Shown in pieces: positions 1 through 10,776 of a DNA stretch of 64,000 nt (position 1 is the first letter of the stretch; each line of letters opens with the position of its first letter). Position numbers and translations under genes: made by a program. The stretch is from Nannochloropsis oceanica (Eukaryota; Sar; Eustigmatophyceae; Eustigmatales; Monodopsidaceae), in the NCBI GenBank assembly GCA_004519485.1, contig CP038118.1, positions 722,872 through 786,871 of the forward strand, written 5' to 3'. The notes under the pieces were generated by a model, which saw nothing but the letters and a program-made list of their open reading frames with translations, made no database searches and was not told the DNA's origin.

Positions 1-199
1 TAATGCGGCACTGCAGACCAGAGAAAAGAGCGTCGCATGAGTGGCCTAACGCATTTTAGAGGGCTGAATGCCATACAGGCAGTGCATGCAGACAAAGGAC
101 TATGTGGTGTACAAACACAGAAATCAAAGAGAAATAGTTGCGCACAAGAAGAAAATAGGGAAACAAAAAACCTCACAAACTGAAAGATAAATTCTTGGA

Positions 200-445
200 A
201 GAAACAGGAAAAAAACGATCTGTTTTATTGTTGTTTTTGGTTTTTTGGTTTTTGGGTGTTTTTGCTTTCTGGTTCAAAAACTAAAAACCAGACTGTCGTT
301 GTTCCTCATTTTTTTTCTGGTTTTTGATTTTTGGTTTTTGGTTTTTCATCTAAGGCTTCTGGCTTCTGGCCTTTGGCCTTTGCTTTTTGGTTTTTTGTTT
401 TTAGTTTTTGGTTTGTGTGTTTTTTTTTTTCCGGGGAGGGGGGGA
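200..445. repeat. T/G-rich low-complexity tract
   Basis: The stretch is built of short variants of TTTTTGGTTTTT and TCTGGCTTCTGGCC. Open frames across it translate to Phe/Leu/Val-rich strings that reflect base composition only. No gene is called between 1 and 879. A short scrap of hAT family 1 subterminal sequence is visible at about 455-540, because it shares the run CGTCCTGCGATTGTGCATGA with the 3' ends of the longer copies. Confidence 0.7.
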
Positions 446-887
446 CTCGGTTGATATCACACATTCGACAACTACCAATACTACGTAGTAGTCAGTCATT
501 AATCGTCCCGTCCTGCGATTGTGCATGATAGAAAGTCCTCATGTTTGAGCGAGACTTTCTGGTACTACTATTTTCTCAGACCTAGGATACAGCCTGACCG
601 CCGAGGTCCAGCATGGCTTATCGCGTTCGGTATCCACTGAAGAGGAATAATGTTGTATAATTATTTCTGAATTTAGCAGCGCATTGAGGTGGGGTGGTAT
701 TTCAATCAGCCGGTGACTCTCTTCCCCACACTTGCCTGCGAGAGAATGAAAAGAAGTCTCTCCTCTCTGCTATCGGTACTCGATACATGCATGGTGTGGG
801 AAATCTATGCCAATCGCCATACTCGTTTGATGGGAAGCAACAAGATTTCCCAACAGTTTTAGCCGTGCACTCCTATTTTGTATGCAC

Positions 888-1420
888 CACACGTTGGACG
901 ACATTTCTGCCAAAATGGCCCGTACGACTTATTGTTACGGTAATCGTCAACAGTCGTCGATAATCATGTGATAAGTCATAGTCGTGCATGATTCCCATCG
1001 AGGACGACTAAAAGTCATCGTAGTCGTGCATGATTTTTATCAAGCGACGACTAGTAGTCGTCGCAGTCATGCATAAAAATCATCAAGCGACGACTATTCA
1101 GTCATCGCATTCGTCCATATTTTCATCGACCTACGACAACATACAACGTGTTGGTAGGCGTCACAACGACCACGACCACTGTAAATTGCCGTTGTCCAGT
1201 GGCTAAGTGGATCAAAAGTTGGACGAATACTCTGTGAAGATGATCTGTAGAACTAGCTTAAGTAATGGTCGTCAAAAGTCGTCGATCGATGGTCATGTGA
1301 TAAGTCGTAGTCATGCATAATTGACATTGACAGCGACTGTGACGACTATAAGTCGTGCATAATCGAAGGACAGGACGACTTATGATTGGCTAGATAATAC
1401 TGGTAGTCGTCCGCCGTGTG
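888..1420. mobile_element. hAT family 1 MITE, 533 bp, with perfect target duplication
   Basis: The left end reads CACACGTTGGACGAC and the right end is its imperfect inverted copy, ending in CGTGTG with CGGCGG in place of the usual sequence. The 8 bases outside each end are identical, GTATGCAC at 880-887 and 1421-1428, which is the duplication length expected of hAT transposases. The inside is almost entirely short palindromic units of the GACGACTA / TAGTCGTC type with CGTGCATGA spacers, the same subterminal sequence seen in the coding copies at 6.2-8.5 and 21.4 kb. No coding potential remains. It is a non-autonomous element that would depend on a family 1 transposase. Confidence 0.9.
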
Positions 1421-1428
1421 GTATGCAC

Positions 1429-2570
1429 CCAATCTGGCACCCAACGGTCTGAACTTCGACTGTTGGTAGGAATCCCCCATGTAAAAAGCTTGCATTACAT
1501 ATCTCTCGAGAGCTGGATCTGGCCACAGACAGGGAATAGATCAAGCTGATGGTGCACACAACAGATGAAAGACACGTCTGTCTTTTCTCTTTTAAGCCTT
1601 GTTTCCCTCCCTTTCACTCTTTTTCCTTGATTAAAAATCAATTAAGGAAGTGTCCCTTGTACTCTCGGATGTTCTTCCTTGCCCGCATGAAACCAAGAAA
1701 GTTCTTGATTTGATTGCTTAGCCCGTCAACCTTCGCACTCGAGTCGTGGACGACTACCAATATTACGTCGTCAGTCATTAACCGTCTCGTCCTGCGATTG
1801 TGCACGACTAGTAGTCGTCGTAGTAGTCCACTCCTGCGATGTGCGGATCGAGTATATGTTGTGACATGTAGGGGAGAAGAAGGCGGGGCGGCAGCAGGAT
1901 AAGAGTGGCGTTGATGGCAGATGGGGAGGACGAGGAGGGGGGGAAGGAGGTTGAGATGAAGATGATAAGAGTTGATAGCGAAGAAAGAAAGCAGTAAGAG
2001 GAAAAAAGAGAGAAGAACGAGTATGGGGAAAAGAGAGGGAGAAAACGGCATGTGCCTGAAAGAATGGGAAAAAGATTTTATGCTAACACCGCAAGTAAGA
2101 ATATAGTTCAAATCCGCTATATCGTTGTATACTTCGTTTCTTGGGCCATTTATCCGCCGCATACTTCCATTCTCCCGGCACAACGCTCACGCCCCCACAG
2201 AGACGTTGATCTACCATAGCGATCTTCTTCCAAACACACACCCCAGACCTAGTTCCACACAACACAAAATACATACCGCAGGTACCTGTGGTACCTCGAG
2301 TTCACGACGACGGACAGTGGCCCTTCACATAAAGTAGTGCTCTCCATCTACCAGGCAAGCCAATAACAGGACGCAGCCTGTTATGATTTACTGGACTGAC
2401 AAGACACAGAAAACAGACACAAACCACAGAAACACGGGCATAGACATACCCTCAAAACACCGTGATATCCTTACACGAAAAAGCATGCTAGTCTTCCGGG
2501 GAATGGAGTGCAGGAAGAAACGAAGTCTTCTCCCACAAACCCCGACATAGAACTGTCATGCCTATGGCCC
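1429..2570. other. Intergenic stretch with hAT family 1 scrap and purine-rich tract
   Basis: A fragment of hAT family 1 subterminal sequence lies at about 1741-1850 (GACGACTACCAATATTACGT, then the conserved CCTGCGATTGTGCACGACTA). It is followed by a G/A-rich tract at about 1865-2050. Open frames on both strands here are compositional. I see no supported gene. Confidence 0.5.
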
Positions 2571-3401
2571 TTAAAGCATGCTGGAATCGAGGTACTTCTT
2601 CGCGTAATTAACTTCCAGCTGGGTGTTCCATACCTGGCTTTCAGTCTCGAACGTGTTCTCAGGATTAGCTGCGTCATCGGGAGAAAAAATCAGAATCGTA
2701 TCCAGCTCCACCGACGCCACCTTGGAGGCGGGGTACTTCTCAAAGCGGCCGCTTCCACCATAGATCTTACTGAACGTCGTGTCAATCGTGTTAGGCCGGG
2801 CAACGCACGTGACAGTGTCGATCACCTGGTAAGCGAAGAGCTCTACAACGTCAACAAATGCGAACGATACTGAAAATCCTCCACCTGTGCCTGCAGTTTT
2901 AGTCGTCCAAACACCGCCCATTCCATATTGAGTGATGGATGTGTAGGTGCCGCCAGCTTCAGGGAAAGAATGCCTGTCTTGTTCTTGTTCGAGGTCAGGG
3001 CCTCGAACTGGGCATCTGTTAGGAAAAACCCATGTAGCGCCGCTATCTACCGATCGGTCGAAAACCTTGCGGACTCGATCCTCGTTGTGGCCGCGAGAAG
3101 AGTGAGTTCTTTTGCCCGCGTATGGAAGGAAGTGTTGATGATGAAGGCAGTCGTCATAGACGCATTCTCCAAGGCCAATGTCACACAGTGCTACAACAAG
3201 AAGGCCCACGAGCGGGATCTGGAGTTGGTTGATCGCGTCTATAACGTCGTCCAATGAGCAAGAGCTAGCCACAAACGCACCTATGGACACCAGGTATACG
3301 AGACACTCTGCACGGCTCTGGCTGATTGCCGGATACAGGAGGATGGTAGGTGGTATACTGGCTGATAAATCGCCTTGACGTTGGTGCCCACGCTCTCTCA
3401 A
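2571..3401 (-). CDS. Hypothetical protein, possibly the 3' part of a multi-exon gene
   Basis: A 276-codon frame is open on the minus strand. I do not recognise the family. The N-terminal part has a hydrophobic stretch (ECLVYLVSIGAFVA), and the last ~120 residues look most protein-like, with Gly-rich segments (GGTYTSITQYGMGGVW, KIYGGSGRF) and alternating polar/hydrophobic residues that would suit a small beta-barrel. That structural idea is a guess. The middle (about residues 85-145) is poor in structure and could hide an intron. Competing plus-strand frames overlap it but look compositional. The true start is uncertain. Confidence 0.35.
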   Translation of the reverse strand: MRERGHQRQGDLSASIPPTILLYPAISQSRAECLVYLVSIGAFVASSCSLDDVIDAINQLQIPLVGLLVVALCDIGLGECVYDDCLHHQHFLPYAGKRTHSSRGHNEDRVRKVFDRSVDSGATWVFPNRCPVRGPDLEQEQDRHSFPEAGGTYTSITQYGMGGVWTTKTAGTGGGFSVSFAFVDVVELFAYQVIDTVTCVARPNTIDTTFSKIYGGSGRFEKYPASKVASVELDTILIFSPDDAANPENTFETESQVWNTQLEVNYAKKYLDSSML

Positions 3402-4008
3402 GTGGAATTGAAAAGAGGAAGGTGATGAACAAGTCTTCGTTTTTAAAGGGCAAGGTCTTCAGTGACTGTCGGTCAGATTTCAAGACCAAGAAGGCGGCCG
3501 AGATGATTCTGCGACCCGATCACCAGATGCAATGACTGCTCCCCAATCGTGACGTTGCCTTCTTGCGCGTTCCGCGATGTGCCCGAAATTGTAAAGAGGT
3601 AATTGTGTGTTAAACGAAGGCGACTGGAGCTACCGGTGACATGGGTGTAACGACTGTCACAGCCACAACAGGGTGTAATTGTACTCCGGAGTCTACTCGT
3701 AATTTGGATGCTATTGGCTACAGGAGCGAAAGAATCTAAAGAAGCTTAAGATAATCTTTGCAGAAGATGATACATTTTCTCAAAGAGGTGGTGATATAAC
3801 CTTCCACTCATTCGTCTCCCTTTATAAATGTTGATCTATCTCTCGTTTATCTGTCTTATTCACTTCCTAAAGTGGCCAGTCACTCTCTATGTTGTATGTT
3901 TACAGACCACTTCGATACTTACTTCCTTACCCAGTTTTTCTTATTTTATTTATAGAGCGAGTAAATTGTATGCACCTCCGGTAATGAAGGGAGTTTCCTT
4001 CAGATCTA

Positions 4009-5073
4009 TCAAATCATTCCTGATTTTTCTATGTGGCACACCGGGTCACAAGGGACAGAAAGATTTGTACATAATGGATGTGGCCAGTCGAAGCGTTTGG
4101 ATACTAGACAGGTATACTCAATAGCAAGCTGCCAGTCGACCACGCGATGGACCGTCACTGCTACTCCTGCGTCACGTATCAGGGCACCCCCAGGGGAACT
4201 TTCTATGATCCGCTCAGGTTGAAATTTGTCTGAATGTACTTTGGTGACTTTGGATGCAGTCGCACAGAGCCCGATTGTCACATCATTCAGACATCTCCTC
4301 ATGTCACAAACTGGTTCGAATAGATTTTTTGCCAATCTTGTAAAGCCCTCTTTGGTAAATAACATGCCTGCACCACCCGATGGCCATGCGACACCTTCTA
4401 ATTGAGCATCCCAGGGGGGGGAGTCCCACATATGGCCAACAAGTAACGGTAGCGATGAAGGAATTCGGCGAACCAGCAATAAAAGCATGGGAAGATTTAT
4501 GAATGTGTCATCATCCACCATGAAAACCCAATCGAAGCCATCCAAGACCTCTTTTTCTACTTTGCCTAGCCATTGGACAGATAGCAAATGGCGTAGATTG
4601 GCTGCATCGTAATTGGATGGGTTAGGGAATTTGGTCTTCACATAGGCATCTCCTGGCAAGTTGGGAAGCATCGTTACATTGTACCCTGGTATTTCCATGT
4701 CACTCAGCAAAATCATGTTGCGTGGTGAAACCCATGACAACCATGTCGAGCCTATCAACCTTACACGCTCTTTGTTGTCGGAGGAGCACATTACCACGAA
4801 GAGTATCCTGTCCAAAGTGGTAACGAAGGGAGACATATACGACATCTCTTGCAGCTTATGAATTAGGACATCTTCGAAAATGTAAGTATCTGTGGCATAG
4901 GAAGCCACCCTCTCCAGCCAAGCATATAGGCGATTATTCTTTGTCTGGACAAGATTTTGGGCATCGTTATGTTTTTGTGCCAGGGGATGACGAAATGCAA
5001 CAAGACACATAAATGTCATTAAAAGTAATCCCACTAGCTGACGTTGCTGGAATGCAATTCCTTTGGCTCGCAT
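4009..5073 (-). CDS. Fringe-like GT31 family glycosyltransferase
   Basis: A single-exon 354-residue type II membrane protein. Residues about 12-28 (LVGLLLMTFMCLVAF) form a signal anchor, followed by a stem and a luminal catalytic domain. Family hallmarks are visible in order: a beta-strand opening (RILFVVMCSSDNKERV, about 89-104), the metal-binding DDD in VFMVDDDTFINLP (187-189), the acceptor-side segment WPSGGAGMLFTKEGF (230-244) and LNDVTIGLC (262-270), matching the fringe/core-1 galactosyltransferase DD-x-x-x-G region. Known relatives transfer a hexose or HexNAc in beta-1,3 linkage in the Golgi; the donor and acceptor here cannot be read from sequence. The start is the first ATG before the anchor. 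Neighbours upstream are transposon scraps and a weak membrane-protein candidate. Confidence 0.85.
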   Translation of the reverse strand: MRAKGIAFQQRQLVGLLLMTFMCLVAFRHPLAQKHNDAQNLVQTKNNRLYAWLERVASYATDTYIFEDVLIHKLQEMSYMSPFVTTLDRILFVVMCSSDNKERVRLIGSTWLSWVSPRNMILLSDMEIPGYNVTMLPNLPGDAYVKTKFPNPSNYDAANLRHLLSVQWLGKVEKEVLDGFDWVFMVDDDTFINLPMLLLLVRRIPSSLPLLVGHMWDSPPWDAQLEGVAWPSGGAGMLFTKEGFTRLAKNLFEPVCDMRRCLNDVTIGLCATASKVTKVHSDKFQPERIIESSPGGALIRDAGVAVTVHRVVDWQLAIEYTCLVSKRFDWPHPLCTNLSVPCDPVCHIEKSGMI

Positions 5074-5225
5074 TTAAATGGATCTTCCACCTGTAATGGT
5101 AGTAGCCTGTGGTGTTCAAGGCCCTCAAATTAAGGATTAATGAAGGAATAGCGAGTGTGTAGTAGATTCAAATGTGCAAGATAAAGAAAAAATGAACGGC
5201 TGAGGCTCAAGGGTGATTCGCAGTA

Positions 5226-5800
5226 TCAATTCCATCGTTTTGAGTGCTGGCGCCTGGTTGTGGCCATGATGGCAATTTGAGCGATCGATGGACTCGTTGT
5301 CGTCGCCAAATACTTGTGGTACTTCATTGTCCGCATCAGAACTTGGAAATTTTCAAGAACATATTTGGGAGAGATTGTCTCGGATTGTGGTGGCCTAAGG
5401 TACTCAACGTACGACATGAAGTGTTGGCGAGTATCTTTTTTGAAACCTTTTCAATGACTTATCTTTTTGGCGCAACACCCGTCCCTCACATTTACCTTCA
5501 TCATCACTTACTTACTTGTTTATGCTACTTTTCAGGATGAAAAATAAGCGCCAAAAGGAGGGCGATGAAGACGGCAATTATAAGAAAATCAACGATTCTC
5601 GCAAGATAGTCAAGCGACTGGACATCATGACCACTTCTCGCGAGGAGAAAAAGAGCAAATTATTCTTCGTTCTTCTACAAAGAATAACAAATAGAATACT
5701 TGGAGCAACTCACCAGCGTACGATCTCAATTGGGTCACTCATAATCCAAACACAGCTTTTTTCCTCGCCGAGGTCATCCACATTACGATATGCTGCCGCC
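5226..5800 (-). CDS. Possible small spliced type II membrane protein gene
   Basis: On the minus strand an ATG near 5742 opens MSDPIEIVR and runs into a GTGAGT donor. Joining to an acceptor ending GAGAAG restores a frame reading CGHDVQSLDYLARIVDFL and then a clear hydrophobic helix (LIIAVFIALLLALIF). A cytoplasmic tail plus helix of this kind is typical of Golgi enzymes, and the gene lies just upstream of the GT31 gene on the same strand. Downstream exons are ambiguous: several frames are open to about 5226 and none shows a recognisable domain. It may be a remnant of another glycan enzyme. The model rests on splice-site inspection only. Confidence 0.25.
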
Positions 5801-6191
5801 CATGGCGACTTGGGACTGGGTTGTCCGGGCGGCAAGGCCGAGCGGTGCGATTACCATCACGTTCGTCCTCAAATATTCAAATATCTGAACTCATGAGCGG
5901 AGGGAATATGTAATATGTCTGCCTCGATACGATGAAGCTACGATTGATAGAATCAGATATGGCGGACTCGTCACGACTGAAGAACAGGTGTAGGCTTGTC
6001 TTTTCCATGTGGTAGAGGTTCATAATTTTACAGCTTGATCATCGGATCGAAATCTAAGCCTAGGGGAGGACTTGCGATCGATGCTCAATGCTTTGAGGAG
6101 CTCTTGCAATCGAATTTCATCCGAACACTTATTTTTTATGCCCCTCTAAATCCCTCAAACGGGTCCGAGTCTCGAAATGGAAGTATCAAAC

Positions 6192-8478
6192 CACACGTTG
6201 GACGACCATCAATATTCCTTAGTCAGTCGCTTGTCGTTAGTCGTCCTATCCTGCGATTGTGCATGACTATTAGTCGTCACAGTCGTCCACTCCAACGATT
6301 ATGGATGACTATCAGTCATCACAGTCGTCGAAGATCGAAATGATGCACGACTACGAGGACTATTAGTCGTCGACTCCAACGATTATGCACGACTATTAGT
6401 CGTCATAGTCGTCGAAGATCGAAATGATACACGACTACGAGGACTATTAGTCGTCGACTCCAACGATTATGCACGACTTTGAAGACTATAATGACTACCT
6501 CACGACTATGACGACTCTCTCAGGATAAAATGTCTCTGATCGTACCTGTGGGATACCAGACTTACTATGGGTGAAAAAATTAAAAAAAAATTAAATTGCT
6601 TTGAAACAGACCTTCGGTCTGTGTGAGAGCAAAGTCAAACTCACAAAGGAAAGAAGGAAAGTACTAAAGTCTCATTACACACAGAGATTCACGTACGGCA
6701 CACCGGCGAAAACCATTTCACTACTTTGTTTCCCAGTCACAACTGCATCCCTTCCTCCTTTTTTCTGTCCTCACTGTCTCTCCCTCCCTTTTTCAATGCG
6801 CCTAATATATTTACGCATCACCATCATCGTTATCATCATTATCATCATAACCGTCGTCAATCTCATCGACATCTGCGCCTTCATTGGCTCCATACCTCGT
6901 TGTTCCCGTCGCCTGTTTATCATTCTCTTCGGCCTCGGCGTCGTCTTCCTTCTCCCCCTCCTTCGCCACAGACTCATCCAAATGAAGAAACTTCTGAAAA
7001 TCCTCCTTGTTCCGCAGTCGTCGTGGCATTACTTCTTACGCCTCCGTAACAGTCAGCTCCCGGATGTCGGAGAGGGGCGGAATTTTGTCTATGTTCATGT
7101 TTTGAAGCATGGTCATCTCTACAAATGCCTGATCTAGCTGAGCGCAGTGTACGGTCAATACGTTGCTCGCAATGCTAAACTCTCGCTCGAGCGACGCGGC
7201 ACCACGAGGCATGGAGAGGAGAGCTTGAAAGATCTGAGCAAGTTCAGGGAACATGCCGCTCCCTGTCATGAGCCACCAGCTGGAGATGTCTTTTCACTGC
7301 ATTTTTTTCGCAATGTCTACTTTGTCGCCCTTCCCCCCGCACCAATCAAAAACCTCAACCAGCTTCGCCCTGGCCCATGCGTACGAGGTCATGGGGCCAG
7401 ACGTCACAGCCTGACAGTCATCCTCATCGTCAGACATCATGGCAGCGATGTCACTGGTAGTCACCTTTCTGTATTCAGGCAAGGTCCTCTTCGGCGGTTG
7501 GCTGGAAATCATCATCAAATTCCTCACCTCCACCCACCCTCAACCCTCTGTTGAAATGCAATTCCTCCAACATAACAATTATTTCGCAATGGGTGCTTTC
7601 TGTCGTGTCCAGCCGCCTTCTTCAGCAAGCTCAACTGGCATGGCGCGGGTGTTGACGAACGTATAGAGGTAATTGATCGACAGGTCGATCCTCCTCTCCA
7701 CGCCAAAAGCTTTCCGCTTCCCATTGATAGTAGAAAGGGACAACCGTCGACGGGATTTCGCGCTGCTATTGGAGCTGGCGGTGATGCTACTGTTTATGGT
7801 GCTGTTGACACTAGCGTTGTCCTCCTGCTCCATCACCACCACATCAGAGTCCTCCTCCTCTATTCCGTCCTCCTCCTCCATTCCGTCAGCTTGCTGCATC
7901 CCGTCAGCTTGTTCATTTTGGTCGTCAGGGACGGCAGATTCGTCATATTGGCACGGTAAGGCGTTGGCTATAGCGACGGAGGCAGCAGCGACATCTTGTG
8001 TTGCCATTCTTTAGGAGTGCTGATGTTGTGATGGGGGAAGTCGGGAGTTTTAGTATGTCCTGATTTATGCGGTCGTCCATCATTGTCGCTCTTTTTACTG
8101 AAATGCTCGGGGTGAACTGCACGACACGTGCGTATCTAGCTAATTTCAAGTAATCACGCACCACTTTCAATCCTTCAACGACAACTAATAGTCGTCACAG
8201 TGATTGCGACGACTATTAGTCGTGTGTAGTCATAGGCCGACGAAGAATATGAATGAGTGCGACGACAACTAGTCGTCGCTCGCGGAAAATATGGACGACT
8301 ACGACGACTGAATAGTCGTCGCTTGATGGAAATCATGCACGACTACGACGACTACTGTTCGTCCTTGATGGACATCGTGCTCGACTACGACTAATCACAT
8401 GACTATCGACGACTATTGACGACTATCGCAATAGTCAGTCGTTCAGGCCATTTTTGCAGAAAAATCGTTTAACGTATG
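6192..8478 (-). mobile_element. hAT family 1 element, internally deleted, with perfect target duplication
   Basis: The 2,287-bp element starts CACACGTTGGACGACC and ends with the imperfect inverse (ACGTATG). The flanking octamer TATCAAAC is identical at 6184-6191 and 8479-8486. Both ends carry long arrays of GACGACTA/TAGTCGTC subterminal repeats. It encodes, on the minus strand, the N-terminal 139 or so residues of the family transposase (from 8007) and then jumps to the C-terminal part (about 7533-6811), so the catalytic centre is missing. The C-terminal piece retains AASLEREFSIASN, with the Glu-Arg pair typical of hAT. It is a non-autonomous derivative of the copy at 21.4 kb. Confidence 0.92.
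6811..8007 (-). pseudogene. hAT family 1 transposase, N- and C-terminal parts only
   Basis: The 5' part (8007-7579) encodes MATQDVAAASVAIAN and an acidic region with repeated GMEEEDG-like units, nearly residue-for-residue equal to the copy starting at 21887. It breaks off at TRQKAP, right before the BED zinc finger, and is followed by the segment SSQPPKRTLPEYRKVTTSD (about 7510), which corresponds to residues far downstream in the long copy. The remainder gives the hAT dimerisation region and an Asp/Asn-rich tail. Reading frames change between the pieces and a stop separates WCGGKGDKVDIAKKMQ from the tail. No functional transposase is possible. Confidence 0.85.
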
Positions 8479-8670
8479 TATCAAACTCAAACTAGTTCAA
8501 AAATTGAAGTATCGAATTTCGAAAATTCCCTGGTTCAAATACGACCTCGGAACTCCAAGATAATTAAAAAAAAAGTCAACCATTCCCTGCCAGTTTCCCA
8601 GTTTAAAAGTGACACTTACCACTTTCCATTATTCCACATCGCTGCAATATGGCCATAATCTTGACGCGAA
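8479..8670 (+). promoter_or_regulatory. Upstream region with a repeat shared by other glycan genes
   Basis: Between the hAT target duplication and the DUF5672 start lie CTAGTTCAAAAATTGAAGTA (inverse of the element at 27226 and 29789) and, about 90 bp before the ATG, CAACCATTCCCTG. The same CCATTCCCTG word lies about 20 bp before the PC-esterase start at 30616. Function is inferred only from position. Confidence 0.35.
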
Positions 8671-10231
8671 ATGTCGAGGTATATAATGGGAACCAATGCC
8701 TGGAAAGTAATTGTGACACGTAAATTTTACGTGATCATTTATGCAATTTCTTTCATCTTGATCTCTTTAAACCTACAACCACAACGCCACACCTTCTCGA
8801 GGGAGAAAAACGACATTGTCATGGCTCACTTGAAAGAAAAACGCACCACGGATAGCCGATTGAATGCATGGACCGATAAAATATCCTGTCCTGTCACTCA
8901 ATATACTATTTGGGAAGAGTGGAGGCAGTGTCAATCAATGGCCTTATCAAAAGTATCAAACAGCGATACATTCGATGAGTTCATTGTACGGAATGGGGCT
9001 CGCCTTCCTTGGAATTTGCATTCCAACCAAACTGCCGTGCTACTTGAATTTCGAGAGATTCAGTCAAGAATGAGTTTAATCATCAACAATATGATAATGA
9101 ATTTACCCGTACTCTGGCGAGTACAAGTACTCGGTGGGGACGCTGTGTGCCTCTTGATGCGCCGTCTCTTTCCACATGAAATAGCGGCAGGTAAAGTTGT
9201 GGTGACTCATATCGACAAGGACAATGTAGAGCAGGTACGACCTATTATTCTGTAGGCTTTATTTTTTAGGGTCCGATTGTACTTTGACATTCCTCACTTT
9301 CCCCCTTCTTGGCTGCGTAGAGCAGGATTAGCGAGATATTGACAGATCCCACCTTTTACAATCATCTGCTGGGAGACACTTGGCTTTTCTTCCAGGTAAC
9401 AGTCAAATATCGATTGCTGATGATCGCAAAATTCGCTCACTAACTGAATTTTCCCCGTTCCCCCAAGTTGGACTCCCTCATTTGCTCCAAGCAGCGGATA
9501 TTGCTTCAAACATTTCTCAACAGGGATTACGGCTGGTGGGGAGCACCATGGAAGTAAGATGCAGCTATGATGTAGCTTGAAGGCAATCAGCTATGACACT
9601 TGTTTCAAAATGCTAACCACTCTACCCCTTTTGCACATATGACAGCTTCTGGGGCAGAGTTCCTCGAATATGTGGCAATGGAGGCTTCTCGCTCCGTAAA
9701 AAACAGTTTGTTAATACCATTCTGTCACGGTAAGAGTTGCATGGTATTTTTTTTTCATAAATTGTCTTATTTCAGATATTAAACTCTTGATTTATACCTA
9801 ATGATATAAAAAGCTTCACATGGAACGGAGAAAGCGAAGACATGTTCTTCTGTCATGCTGCCGCAGAAATTTTTGATGAGTTGCCACAATACATACAACC
9901 AGCACCTATGAGTGAAGAAGAAGAGTTCTGTGCGGAAACAATCATGTTTAAAAAGCCGTTTGCTGTGCACCAATTCTGGCCCCACCTCCAGGCTAATACA
10001 CCGCACGATGCAGCTATAATGCTCGAAAACTGCCCTGAGGGATTAAACATTATTCCACACGATGTCTTGCTTAATGATGAAAGATGGAAGCAGATAGTCT
10101 GTGGGTTAAATATCTCTTATTGGGAGGCGCCCCTTTTGAATCCGAGCACATCGTATGTGTTGCAACAAATATGTCGAGATATCGAAATTCGTTCCGTGCA
10201 GTCAAAGTCTAGAAATTTAATGTTACCATAA
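8671..10231 (+). CDS. DUF5672 family protein (putative glycosyltransferase), five exons
   Basis: Exons 8671-9234, 9321-9395, 9468-9553, 9646-9729 and 9814-10231 join in phase to 408 residues. Introns have GTACGA, GTAACA, GTAAGA and GTAAGA donors; introns two and three contain CTAAC before the acceptor. A signal anchor covers about residues 17-34 (FYVIIYAISFILISLNL). The DUF5672 core is plain once spliced: GDTWLFFQ/LDSLICSKQ, LNRDYGWWGAPW, FWGRVPRICGNGGFSLR and then NGESEDMFFC, each crossing or abutting a junction. The domain is found beside glycan genes in many microbes and is thought to be a glycosyltransferase; no substrate is known to me. The C-terminal LNIIPHDVLLNDERWKQIV is unassigned. 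Confidence 0.85.
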
Positions 10232-10317
10232 TAACACATCATAAGTTTTATGTTGGGAGTTTTGTGCTTTCCTGGAAGAAATACTTATGTTGCTAAGTGG
10301 GTGGGTGTCAGTCCCAC

Positions 10318-10560
10318 TCGTTGGCGCGGGATGAACGGCTTCCAAAGCTTGTTCAGAGCGGGATGGCGTCATCGTCCCGCGAAAATGCCAGTGGCCTGAT
10401 GCCGGCAGCTTCCCCGTCATGCGGGGCGGGCTTATTTTGGTGCTCATATTATGATAGAAAGAGATGTCGCCATGCCGGTAGCAAGGCTCGTGATGGTGAT
10501 TAAACCCCCAAAAAAGTAAAAAGAGCAAAAAACTTGTATAACTTTCTATATAGTCCGCAA
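10318..10560 (+). repeat. Hairpin-bearing dispersed repeat, copy 1
   Basis: First of four copies in the window (others at about 17878-18060, 37488-37735 and 43628-43805), all in plus orientation. Shared landmarks are CCAGTGGCCTGATGCCGGCA, the hairpin CCCCG-TCAT-GCGGGG, then GGCGGGCTTATTTTGGTGCTC, a GGCAAGGCTCGTGATGGTGA-like stretch, an A-rich run and TATAGTCCG at the end. This copy begins 90 bp after the DUF5672 stop. The class is unresolved: length and A-rich tail suit a SINE, but no convincing RNA polymerase III boxes were found. Confidence 0.75.
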
Positions 10561-10776
10561 GACTGTGAAGAAAGCATTCCCCTTCCTTGTTCCCTCCTCG
10601 CTTTGATATTTTCAAGTAAGACTTCTTTAAGAAGGTCGCGATGCCTACTAAAGCAAGGGTTGGAGCGGCTCGGAGCGTCAAGCTCGACCCATTGCTGTCT
10701 TCTTTCCTTTCCCCACTCCTATCGTGCTCATCTTCAAACGAATCTAACCCCACCAACCCAATCCACAGGCGACGGC

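Noticed and set aside
955-1420. Clustered short repeats resembling a CRISPR array
   Set aside because: The units are palindromic, irregularly spaced and bounded by hAT inverted repeats and a target duplication.
10318-10560. tRNA-derived SINE with internal A and B boxes
   Set aside because: Only one copy has a GATTCAAATCCC-like B box, and no A box lies at the proper distance.
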